From XYD2-FULL-39-9 sp964363685 (GTDB taxonomy: Bacteria > Patescibacteriota > Patescibacteriia > Magasanikbacterales > GWA2-37-8), in contig CAYIJG010000029.1 of assembly GCA_964363685.1 (NCBI GenBank), positions 1 through 11,790 of the forward strand: 11,790 nucleotides of DNA. The letters run 5' to 3'. Shown here one piece after another: positions 1 to 5,672 of the stretch. Position 1 is the stretch's first letter, and each line of letters opens with the position of its first letter. Under the pieces are notes generated by a model that saw only the letters and a list, made by a program, of their open reading frames with translations, searched no databases and was not told the origin of the DNA. Both the position numbers and the translations under genes were made by a program.

Positions 1-77
1 GGAGTAGGATTCGAACCTACGAAGGCGGAGCCAGCAGATTTACAGTCTGCCCCTTTTGACCGCTCAGGAATCCACCC
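1..77 (-). tRNA. tRNA-Tyr (GUA), 3' end cut by window edge
   Basis: Read on the minus strand, this folds as a class II tRNA. The 5' acceptor strand is GGGTGGA, the anticodon stem GCAGA/TCTGC encloses loop CTGTAAA with anticodon GTA, a long variable arm follows (13 nt with a GGC/GCC stem), and the T stem GTAGG/CCTAC closes loop TTCGAAT. A long variable arm is normal for bacterial tRNA-Tyr. Only the first three bases (TCC) of the 3' acceptor strand are inside the window; the rest lies beyond base 1. It is downstream of tRNA-Thr on the same strand and may be co-transcribed with it. Confidence 0.93.
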
Positions 78-139
78 ATTTTAACTAACTCTTTAAAACT
101 ATTACCGCTTTTATACGATTTGGTTTCTAATTTAAATTC

Positions 140-215
140 TGGAGCCGTCTCAGGGGTTCGAACCCTGGACCTACAGTTTACAAAACTGTTGCTCTACCAG
201 CTGAGCTAAGACGGC
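140..215 (-). tRNA. tRNA-Thr (UGU), complete, CCA encoded
   Basis: Acceptor strands GCCGTCT/AGACGGC pair over seven bases, followed by discriminator T and an encoded CCA at 140-142. The D arm is AGCTCAGCTGGTAGAGC. The anticodon stem ACAGT/ACTGT encloses TTTGTAA with anticodon TGT, and the T stem CAGGG/CCCTG encloses TTCGAAC. All arms are intact, so this copy should be functional. Its 5' half is duplicated about 70 bases upstream in a broken copy (243-406). Confidence 0.95.
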
Positions 216-253
216 ATTATGGTAACTGCTAAATTTTTCTAGCCTACAGTTTA

Positions 254-288
254 TGCCGCCCCGAGGCGGCACCCCGCTGTAGCGGTGG
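254..288. repeat. double-hairpin palindromic insert in the tRNA remnant
   Basis: Two adjacent hairpins. TGCCGCC/GGCGGCA forms a 7-bp stem at 254-271, and CCGCT/AGCGG forms the core of a second imperfect stem at 272-288. The segment is very GC-rich compared with its surroundings. Removing it rejoins two blocks identical to tRNA-Thr, which defines its borders exactly. Confidence 0.8.
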
Positions 289-300
289 CAAAACTGTTGC

Positions 301-320
301 CCTGCCTGCCGGCAGGCAGG
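301..320. repeat. 20-bp perfect palindrome insert
   Basis: A fully self-complementary 20-mer with half-site CCTGCCTGCC and no loop. It is inserted between blocks that are contiguous in the intact tRNA-Thr. No target-site duplication is visible. Its small size and perfect symmetry suggest a mobile or copied palindromic element rather than random sequence. Confidence 0.85.
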
Positions 321-328
321 TCTACCAG

Positions 329-389
329 CCCCGATTTTGCTTTAAGCAAAATCGGGGATCCGCGATTCTGACTAATGTTAGAATCGGGA
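329..389. repeat. paired palindromes insert (61 nt)
   Basis: The first unit, 329-357, has a 14-bp perfect stem (CCCCGATTTTGCTT and its complement) around one unpaired T. The second, about 360-389, pairs CGATTCTGAC with GTTAGAATCG through one G-T wobble, extended by TCC/GGA. Both units share a CCCGATT-type motif on one arm, so they may be related. The whole block sits inside the D-arm region of the tRNA remnant. Confidence 0.82.
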
Positions 390-394
390 CTGAG

Positions 395-1303
395 CTAAGA
401 CGGCATTTTCTGAATTCTGTCCTTAAAAACATTCAACTTATGATTGTCGGCATTGACCAAACGCAGGTCGTTATAGCCTTTAAGAGCTAAAGTCTTGTCG
501 CCGCATATTATAGCAATTTCTATCAAGAAGTCAAGATATTTTGGATTCTGAGGTTCTAATTCTACGGCTTGGAGAATAGATTCCTTGGCCACCTCTGGCT
601 GATCTACCTTGAGAAGCAATTCAGCCAAATGATAAAAACGAGGAGAGAATGAATCATTGAGCAAAACCGCCTGTTGATAATAACTTATCGCCTCTCCCAG
701 GTTGCCCTGACTCTCCTCGACTTCGGCCAATTTGACCAACACCGAATCATCGTCTGGTTTTATTTTTATTAAAAATTGATAGGTTTGTTTAGCTTCTTCA
801 ATAGAGTTTTTGGCTAAATAAGTGTCGGCCAAACCTCTGTAGGCACCCGTAGATTTTGCATCATTTTTTATGGCCGCAATAAATCTTTCTTCAGCCTGAT
901 CATAGTTACCTAGCTTCAAATGCTGCTCACCGTCGGCTATGAGTTGAGAGAGTTTTTGTTCTACATCTTCCGGGCTGGCGACTTCATTTTCTAATTTTAT
1001 TTTTAATATCTCTTCATGGTGCAAAAGTCTTTCAATTTTACCAACATAGATTCTAAACTGCAGTTGCAATTTGCCCCAAATTTTTCTTCTCAGTGGCACC
1101 AAAAAAGCAATGATTTTTTTCTTGAGCAAGCTACTGCTCTCGTCAATTCTTTTATTAATAATCTCTTTTTTCTTTTGATAGATTTTTTCTTCCGGCAAAT
1201 TATCAATATCCAAGTTTGCCATCTGCGGAAATTTGCGAATTATAATAACCAAGACTACTCCCAGAGAAACCGCCATGATAAATAAAAATAATATGTCCAG
1301 CAT
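395..1303 (-). CDS. membrane-anchored TPR-repeat protein
   Basis: 302 residues. Residues 3-22 form one hydrophobic N-terminal transmembrane helix, followed by a basic, charged linker to about 120 (rich in K/E, perhaps partly coiled coil). From about 121 to the C-terminus there are roughly five tetratricopeptide repeats, with typical G-Y-A-F-A spacing (for example the repeats starting near 124, 153, 187, 221 and 255). TPR domains bind other proteins; the partner cannot be told here. The topology suggests a short N-terminal anchor with a cytoplasmic helical scaffold. The start lies 5 bases after the tpiA stop with no clear Shine-Dalgarno sequence, so translation is probably coupled. The stop codon and the last three residues (MPS) are encoded by the 5' end of the tRNA-Thr remnant. 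Confidence 0.88.
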   Translation of the reverse strand: MLDILFLFIMAVSLGVVLVIIIRKFPQMANLDIDNLPEEKIYQKKKEIINKRIDESSSLLKKKIIAFLVPLRRKIWGKLQLQFRIYVGKIERLLHHEEILKIKLENEVASPEDVEQKLSQLIADGEQHLKLGNYDQAEERFIAAIKNDAKSTGAYRGLADTYLAKNSIEEAKQTYQFLIKIKPDDDSVLVKLAEVEESQGNLGEAISYYQQAVLLNDSFSPRFYHLAELLLKVDQPEVAKESILQAVELEPQNPKYLDFLIEIAIICGDKTLALKGYNDLRLVNADNHKLNVFKDRIQKMPS

Positions 1304-1308
1304 AAAAA

Positions 1309-2046
1309 TTATTCAACTGCCCTTACAATTTCCATCCAGCTTTCCAGTTTGGCAGAGGCTCCACCGATTAGCACGCCACTAATATTTGGATTTTTTAAAT
1401 ACTCGCCGACATTACCAGCATTGACACTACCACCGTATAGGATAACTGGCGTCTTGCCTATTAAGGCTATAACTTGTTTTTTTATTAACTCATGCACTCG
1501 CTCAGCCTCTAACGGATCACAGGCCAAACCAGTGCCAACTGCCCAGACCGGTTCATAGGCAATAATTATTTCCATATCTTTTGACCAGTCAATATTATGA
1601 AAAACTGATCTGATTTGAGATTCAATCACCTCTTCGGTTTTATTATCTTCTCTTTCCGCACCAGTTTCACCTACACAAATTACTGGAGTCATACCAGCTG
1701 AAATAATCGCTTCTACTTTTTGGCGAACTTCGTGATTGGTTTCATGAAATAAATGACGGCGTTCGGAATGACCAACAAGCGCATACTGACAACCCACAGC
1801 TTTGTACATATGGACTGACACTTCTCCGGTATACCCACCCTTATCTATCCAATGCACATTTTGCGCACCAGTAGCTATCCCCGCTTTTGCCAAAGCGTTT
1901 GTCACCTCGACAAAACTTAACGCGTTTGGAAAAACTGCCATTTTAATATTTTCGGAAATATCTGATTGACTGGCAATAGACGAAGCCAAAGCCAAACTCT
2001 CCTCATAGCCTAGATACATCTTCCAGTTGGCAAATAAATACTTCAT
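1309..2046 (-). CDS. tpiA: triosephosphate isomerase
   Basis: 245 residues, the usual length for bacterial TIM. It interconverts dihydroxyacetone phosphate and glyceraldehyde 3-phosphate in cytosolic glycolysis. All catalytic residues are in place: N7 and K9 (ANWKM), H93 in LVGHSERR, and E165 in AYEPVWAVGTG. The phosphate-binding loops LYGGSVNAGN (203-212) and GVLIGGASAK (224-233) are also present. One oddity is the C-terminal hinge of flexible loop 6. It reads GTGLACDP where most family members have GTGKTATP or similar, so the usual lysine is a leucine. The start is 11 bases after the M16 peptidase stop, and the gene sits in the same likely operon as glyQS and the TPR gene. Confidence 0.97.
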   Translation of the reverse strand: MKYLFANWKMYLGYEESLALASSIASQSDISENIKMAVFPNALSFVEVTNALAKAGIATGAQNVHWIDKGGYTGEVSVHMYKAVGCQYALVGHSERRHLFHETNHEVRQKVEAIISAGMTPVICVGETGAEREDNKTEEVIESQIRSVFHNIDWSKDMEIIIAYEPVWAVGTGLACDPLEAERVHELIKKQVIALIGKTPVILYGGSVNAGNVGEYLKNPNISGVLIGGASAKLESWMEIVRAVE

Positions 2047-2057
2047 ATAATGAGGAA

Positions 2058-3380
2058 TTATTTTAATAATCCTAAAATCTTTTCCTTGCTCATCGGACCG
2101 ACGACTGCCATTCTCATCTGATCAAAATCAAATATTTTCTTGGCTAGCCTTTGCACATCACTAATAGTCACTTCTTTTATTTTTTTGGTTAGCTGTTCGT
2201 AAGTTTGGACTTTGTCGGCAAACCAAAACTGTTTCGCAAACCATTGCGCTTGAGAGCTGGAATTTTCCATAGTTAGCTCCGTGCGTCCTGCAATATTATT
2301 TTTAGAATCAAACAATTCTTTAGGAGAAACCTTTTCTTGCTGAATTTTTACGAGTTCGCTTTTGATGACTTTGATAGCATCAGCCAGTCGGGACGGATCA
2401 AGACCGGCAGAGATAGTAGCCACACCCACATCTCGAAAAACGCTCGTGCCGGCGCTCACCATATAGGCCATGCCTTTTTTCTCACGCACTTCCACAAACA
2501 ATCTGGAACTCATACCCCCACCGAGGATATTTAAAAGCACAGACAAAGCAAATCTGTCTTTGTCATTATAGTTTAAACCAGGGAAACCAAGTATTACCTG
2601 AGCCTGATCTACTTTTCTTTCAGAAACCATCAATCTATTTTCCAAAGGCAAAACTTTTTTATCCCAAGCAAATTTTTTGAATTTATCTTTTAACTTAGAA
2701 TCCGCTTCTGCCTTAACCAAATTTGATCTATTTTCACCAGCCTCAAAAGGTCTTAGGCATTTTTTTAATTTCACTTCATTAATATTTCCAGCCACTACTA
2801 GCACCATATTTTTTGGGAAATAATAATTCTGGTAATAATGCCATAATTGCTCTCGGCTAATTCCGCGGACGCTTTCCGGTGTACCCCCAACATCCCAACC
2901 CAACGGATGATTATCACCAAACATTATCCGTTCAAACAAATTTTCCACGGCCATGAGCGGGTTGTCTTCGTACATTCTCAACTCTTCCACAATCGCGCCT
3001 TTTTCTTTTTCTACTTCTTCGGCTTCAATTTTGGAATTAAAAATTATATCAGAGAGCCAATCAAAGGCTTTCTCCATATTGACTTCACCGGTTTTGATAT
3101 AGTAGCCAGTATAATCTTTGGAAGTAAAGGCGTTGTACTCAGCGCCAAAAGCATCTAACTCTCTGGAAATCTCCAAATGCGTTGGACGTTTTTGTGTGCC
3201 TTTAAAAAGCATGTGTTCCACAAAATGAGAAGCGCCGGAAATTTCTTTGTCTTCATAACGAGAACCAACTGGAAACATAGCCATAATAGTCAAAGCCTTA
3301 CTGCCACTAACAGGAGCTTTGATAAGCGTCAAGCCATTTTTTAATTTGGAGATTTTGTACATATGATTTAACGAAATCAT
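2058..3380 (-). CDS. M16-family zinc metallopeptidase (processing-peptidase-like)
   Basis: About 440 residues, one two-domain M16 unit similar in layout to the bacterial homologues of mitochondrial processing peptidase beta. The inverted zinc motif HFVEH is at 52-56, with catalytic E55 and the third zinc ligand in VEEL near 132. The C-terminal half has the substrate-binding R/Y region SSRLFVEVREKKGMAY (291-306). All key residues are present, so an active peptidase is expected. No signal peptide is visible, so it is probably cytoplasmic; substrates are unknown. The start at 3380 lies inside a two-hairpin repeat that carries an AAGGA about 11 bases upstream. The N-terminus conserved with family members begins at the second ATG (3362, MYKISK), so residues 1-6 are encoded by the repeat. 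Confidence 0.93.
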   Translation of the reverse strand: MISLNHMYKISKLKNGLTLIKAPVSGSKALTIMAMFPVGSRYEDKEISGASHFVEHMLFKGTQKRPTHLEISRELDAFGAEYNAFTSKDYTGYYIKTGEVNMEKAFDWLSDIIFNSKIEAEEVEKEKGAIVEELRMYEDNPLMAVENLFERIMFGDNHPLGWDVGGTPESVRGISREQLWHYYQNYYFPKNMVLVVAGNINEVKLKKCLRPFEAGENRSNLVKAEADSKLKDKFKKFAWDKKVLPLENRLMVSERKVDQAQVILGFPGLNYNDKDRFALSVLLNILGGGMSSRLFVEVREKKGMAYMVSAGTSVFRDVGVATISAGLDPSRLADAIKVIKSELVKIQQEKVSPKELFDSKNNIAGRTELTMENSSSQAQWFAKQFWFADKVQTYEQLTKKIKEVTISDVQRLAKKIFDFDQMRMAVVGPMSKEKILGLLK

Positions 3381-3407
3381 GCCGCGTACCGTCCTTTGAA
3401 ACGCGGC
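3359..3407 (-). repeat. two-hairpin start-codon repeat, copy 1
   Basis: This 49-bp segment matches 8041-8089 with one difference (3370 a versus 8052 g). On the minus strand it forms hairpin 1, stem GCCGCG/CGCGGC with a 15-nt loop containing AAAGGACGG, then hairpin 2, stem ATGATTT/AAATCAT around a 4-nt loop, then ATG. It fills the whole gap between the glyQS stop and the M16 start. It lies in the sense orientation and supplies ATG codons in frame with the gene. Confidence 0.9.
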
Positions 3408-3409
3408 GC

Positions 3410-4792
3410 TTAATTATTAAACTTATCCTGTAAATAACTTTTTAATTCCTCAATATTAATTCTTTCCTGCGCCATCGTATCTCTATCACGTACAGTCACC
3501 TTTTTATCTTTCAAAGATTCAAAATCAACCGTCACACAATACGGCGTGCCGATTTCATCTTGACGGCGATAGCGCTTGCCAATACTTTGCGTTTCATCAT
3601 ACTCCACAGAAAAATCTTTGCGTAATGTATTTGCCAAGTCTTTGGCTACGCCTGACAATTCTTCTTTTTTAGAAAGAGGTAAAACAGCCACTTGAATTGG
3701 GGCTAAATACTTTGGAAATTTCATTACTATTCTGGTTTCTGTTTCTCCTTTTTCTGAAGTCGGAGCCTCTTCTTCATGATAAGCCTCAAGCAAACAAACG
3801 AGCAACATACGATCAATACCAAAAGTAGGTTCTATTACATGTGGAAGATACTTTTCATTTGTTTCTGGATCAGTATAATGCAAATCCTGTCCGCTCACGG
3901 TTTCATGTCTTGATAGATCAAAATCAGTGCGATAAGCAATACCGTGCAATTCTTTAACACCAAATGGATATTTGTATTCAATATCAATGGTTCGTTTACT
4001 ATAAAAAGCCCGTTCAGTATCATCCAAGTCATGCCAAACTAGGTTATCCATATTTATCTGCATAATATCTTTCCACCAGCGTTTTATTTCTCCCAACCAC
4101 ATTTCAAACACAGATTCCCAATCTTTTGGATTAATAAAGTACTCGAATTCACCGATTTCAAATTCTCTAGTTCGAAAAATAAAGTTACCCGGAGTAATTT
4201 CGTTGCGAAAATTTTTGCCGATCTGGGCAATACCAAAAGGTAAACGACGACGAGTGACGTTTAAAATGTTTTTAAAATTAACAAACATGCCACCAGCGGT
4301 CTCTGGACGCAAATATGCCAACGTGGAAGTATCTTCGTTTACACCTAAGTAGGTCTTAAACATGAGGTTAAAACTCTTCGGATCAGTGAGCGGACCTTCA
4401 CAATCAGGACATTTTATATCAGAAATAGAAATAATTTCATCTTTATTATAACCAGGCTCGGCGCTGGCTGCTTCAAGTAAATGATCTGCCCTAAATCGGT
4501 GATGGCATTTCTTGCATTCGGTAAGTTCATCGCTAAAATTTTGCAAGTGTCCAGAGGCTTCCCAAACCTTTGGGTTCATAATAATAGCTGTATCAAGCGG
4601 TACCATATCCCCTCTTTCCTGGACAAAAAACTTCCACCAAGCCTTTTTGATGTTTTGTTTGAGCAAATGTCCTAAAGGACCGTAATCCCAGCTATTAGCC
4701 AAACCGCCATAAATTTCACTGCCAGGGAACACAAACCCGCGCCGTTTGGCTAATGAAATTATTTTGTCCATTTTGTCGTTATTTTCTGGCAT
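3410..4792 (-). CDS. glyQS: glycyl-tRNA synthetase, single-chain (alpha2) type
   Basis: 460 residues, class II synthetase that charges tRNA-Gly in the cytosol. The N-terminus (GFVFPGSEIYGGLANSWDYG, 19-38) is typical of the eukaryote/archaeal-type enzyme, not the bacterial alpha2-beta2 form. RPETAGGMF (162-170) lies in the glycine/ATP pocket, motif 2 is FRNEITPGNFIFRTREFE (195-212), and motif 3 is EPTFGIDRMLL (321-331). C93/C96 and C128/C131 form a probable zinc site in an insertion. The anticodon-binding domain runs from about 362 to the end, with SIGKRYRRQDEIGTPYCVT at 403-421. It is the first gene of its unit. The space upstream also holds the divergent small RNA, and the leader has no strong Shine-Dalgarno sequence (only AAGGAAAA about 14 bases upstream). 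Confidence 0.97.
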   Translation of the reverse strand: MPENNDKMDKIISLAKRRGFVFPGSEIYGGLANSWDYGPLGHLLKQNIKKAWWKFFVQERGDMVPLDTAIIMNPKVWEASGHLQNFSDELTECKKCHHRFRADHLLEAASAEPGYNKDEIISISDIKCPDCEGPLTDPKSFNLMFKTYLGVNEDTSTLAYLRPETAGGMFVNFKNILNVTRRRLPFGIAQIGKNFRNEITPGNFIFRTREFEIGEFEYFINPKDWESVFEMWLGEIKRWWKDIMQINMDNLVWHDLDDTERAFYSKRTIDIEYKYPFGVKELHGIAYRTDFDLSRHETVSGQDLHYTDPETNEKYLPHVIEPTFGIDRMLLVCLLEAYHEEEAPTSEKGETETRIVMKFPKYLAPIQVAVLPLSKKEELSGVAKDLANTLRKDFSVEYDETQSIGKRYRRQDEIGTPYCVTVDFESLKDKKVTVRDRDTMAQERINIEELKSYLQDKFNN

Positions 4793-4799
4793 AAAATTA

Positions 4800-4828
4800 T
4801 TGACATTTTCCTTAATTTATAGTATAAT
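4800..4828 (+). promoter_or_regulatory. consensus sigma70-type promoter of the small RNA
   Basis: TTGACA at 4800-4805 and TATAAT at 4823-4828 are separated by exactly 17 bases. Both hexamers match the bacterial consensus perfectly. The first purine at a suitable distance is G4834, six bases beyond the -10 box. That base is also the first of the closing stem of the RNA, which supports both calls. Confidence 0.9.
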
Positions 4829-4833
4829 TTGCT

Positions 4834-4943
4834 GTCCGATATGGTAGCACGTCAATCTGGGTATTTCTCAATAAGCTACAGGCGTCTTCAAGACCCCTAA
4901 GGCCAAGAGACCCTCACGACAACCTACCCTCTATCGGACTTTT
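4834..4943 (+). ncRNA. structured small RNA with own promoter and U-tract, 6S-like candidate
   Basis: The transcript should start at G4834. Bases 4834-4841 (GTCCGATA) pair perfectly with 4932-4939 (TATCGGAC), and six T follow at 4940-4945, so the closing stem also acts as the terminator. Inside, GGTAG pairs with CTACC, giving a basal helix of about 13 bp. A large, roughly symmetric unpaired region follows, then GGG plus TCTC pairing with GAGACCC, and an apical hairpin around GTCTTCAAGAC. No open reading frame of note lies on this strand. A rod with a central bubble and a strong constitutive promoter resembles 6S RNA, the RNA polymerase regulator. It lacks the GGAAGGAAGCAGCC-type core of SRP RNA. 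That it is an expressed RNA is well supported; the family assignment is tentative. Confidence 0.75.
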
Positions 4944-4952
4944 TTATTAGTA

Positions 4953-4961
4953 ATTATAACA
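4953..4961 (-). promoter_or_regulatory. possible extended -10 promoter for glyQS
   Basis: On the minus strand the sequence reads TGTTATAAT, a perfect -10 box with the TGn extension. No good -35 box is seen 16-18 bases upstream (T-rich only). Transcription would start near 4946 and cross the small RNA gene in antisense before reaching glyQS, giving a leader of about 150 nt. It is the best promoter candidate between the frr terminator and glyQS. Confidence 0.35.
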
Positions 4962-4975
4962 AAGATTAAGTAAAT

Positions 4976-4997
4976 AAAAAAGGCCTTTTAAGGCCTT
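4976..4997 (-). terminator. intrinsic terminator after frr
   Basis: On the minus strand, AAGGCC/GGCCTT form a stem around TTAAAA and are followed at once by TTTTTT. It lies about 33 bases after the frr stop codon and closes the holB-to-frr unit. On the plus strand the same hairpin is followed only by AATT, so it works mainly for minus-strand transcripts. Confidence 0.82.
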
Positions 4998-5029
4998 AAT
5001 TATAACTTATTTTGGGTGGGAAAGTCAAC

Positions 5030-5578
5030 CTATATCGTATTTATCTCCCCTTCTTTCTTGTCAGTCACTTCCTTTACCTTATCATTATACTCTTTAACCA
5101 TTTTATCCAACTCTTCTTCCAAACGATACTTTTCATCCTCAGTTACTTCGTCAGTACTTTCCGCTTCTTTAATCATTTCTTTAACATCTTCCCGGATTTT
5201 ACGAAGGGCAATCCTGGCCACCTCTTCTTTTTGGTGCAAAACCTTAATCAACTCTCCTCGGCGTTCACTGGTCAAATCTGGCAAAAATATCTTAATCTGA
5301 CTGCCAGTATTAACCGGGTTAATACCCAACCCAGAATCACGCACCGCTTTCTCTATGGCTGATAAGATACTTTTATCCCACGCTTCAATACTAACCGTCT
5401 TGGCATCTGGAATATTGATTGAGGCTACAGATTTGAGCGTCTGAAAAGTGCCATAGGCTTCGACCATAATATCTTCCACAATGGCCGAGCTGGCGCGACC
5501 AGTGCGAAGCCCTGAAATATCTTCTTTAAAAAATTCTATGGCCTTGTCAAAATCTGATTTAAAATCTGAGATATTCAT
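5030..5578 (-). CDS. frr: ribosome recycling factor
   Basis: 182 residues from the chosen start, close to the family norm of about 185. With EF-G it splits the post-termination ribosome into subunits in the cytosol. Diagnostic parts are ISGLRTGRAS early in the protein, IPDAKTVSIEAWD with the hinge region, and LPDLTSERRGELIKVLHQ followed by the long helix ending in KYRLEEELDKMVKEYNDKVK. I place the start at 5578 (MNISDFKSDF), where homology begins. An earlier in-frame ATG at 5599 would add MPSFTSH, but it overlaps a hairpin (5595-5624). No Shine-Dalgarno sequence is seen before either start. It is the last gene of its unit and is followed by an intrinsic terminator. Confidence 0.96.
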   Translation of the reverse strand: MNISDFKSDFDKAIEFFKEDISGLRTGRASSAIVEDIMVEAYGTFQTLKSVASINIPDAKTVSIEAWDKSILSAIEKAVRDSGLGINPVNTGSQIKIFLPDLTSERRGELIKVLHQKEEVARIALRKIREDVKEMIKEAESTDEVTEDEKYRLEEELDKMVKEYNDKVKEVTDKKEGEINTI

Positions 5579-5594
5579 ATGCGAAGTGAATGAG

Positions 5595-5659
5595 GGCAAT
5601 AAGCAAATGTTTTTGATTATTGCCGAGTGAACAAGTATATATGGGCAAAGCCCATATAT
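5595..5659. repeat. two hairpins upstream of frr
   Basis: GGCAATAA (5595-5602) pairs perfectly with TTATTGCC (5617-5624). ATATATGGGC (5637-5646) pairs perfectly with GCCCATATAT (5650-5659) around AAA, followed by a T-run on the plus strand only. They fill most of the 94-base gap between the small lipoprotein gene and frr. The second is a poor terminator for the minus-strand transcripts that run here. They may be an RNA stability or processing element, or palindromic inserts like the others in this window. Confidence 0.6.
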
Positions 5660-5672
5660 TTTTAAATACTGA

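Larger units (their letters stand above)
243..406 (-). pseudogene. tRNA-Thr 5'-half remnant split by three palindromic inserts
   Basis: Four blocks match the intact tRNA-Thr and its 5' flank (170-217) in order and without a substitution: 390-406, 321-328, 289-300 and 243-253 (17, 8, 12 and 11 nt, 48 nt in all). Between them are inserts of 61 nt (329-389), 20 nt (301-320) and 35 nt (254-288), each made of inverted repeats. The last insert falls inside the anticodon, between its second and third bases. The 3' half (variable region, T arm, acceptor strand) is absent, so the copy cannot make a tRNA. It probably arose by tandem duplication of the tRNA followed by insertions and loss of the 3' half. 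Its 5' end supplies the last codons of the neighbouring TPR gene. Confidence 0.85.

Noticed and set aside
140..406. tRNA-Thr duplication as an integrative-element attachment site
   Set aside because: Integration at tRNA genes normally duplicates the 3' end. Here the 5' half is duplicated and no integrase is in the window.
243..406. Inserts as tRNA introns
   Set aside because: Three small palindromes at different sites, together with loss of the whole 3' half, do not fit group I or archaeal-type introns, and the copy could not yield a tRNA.
4834..4943. Small RNA as SRP (4.5S) RNA or a glyQS T-box leader
   Set aside because: The SRP apical core (GGAAGGAAGCAGCC-type) is absent. On the glyQS strand there is no T-box AGGGTGG-ACC-GCG motif with a following terminator, and the promoter and T-run lie on the plus strand.
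5012..5362. Hydrophobic plus-strand ORFs opposite frr
   Set aside because: They are the reverse complement of a highly conserved charged protein. There is no promoter or ribosome site, and frr conservation explains the open frames.
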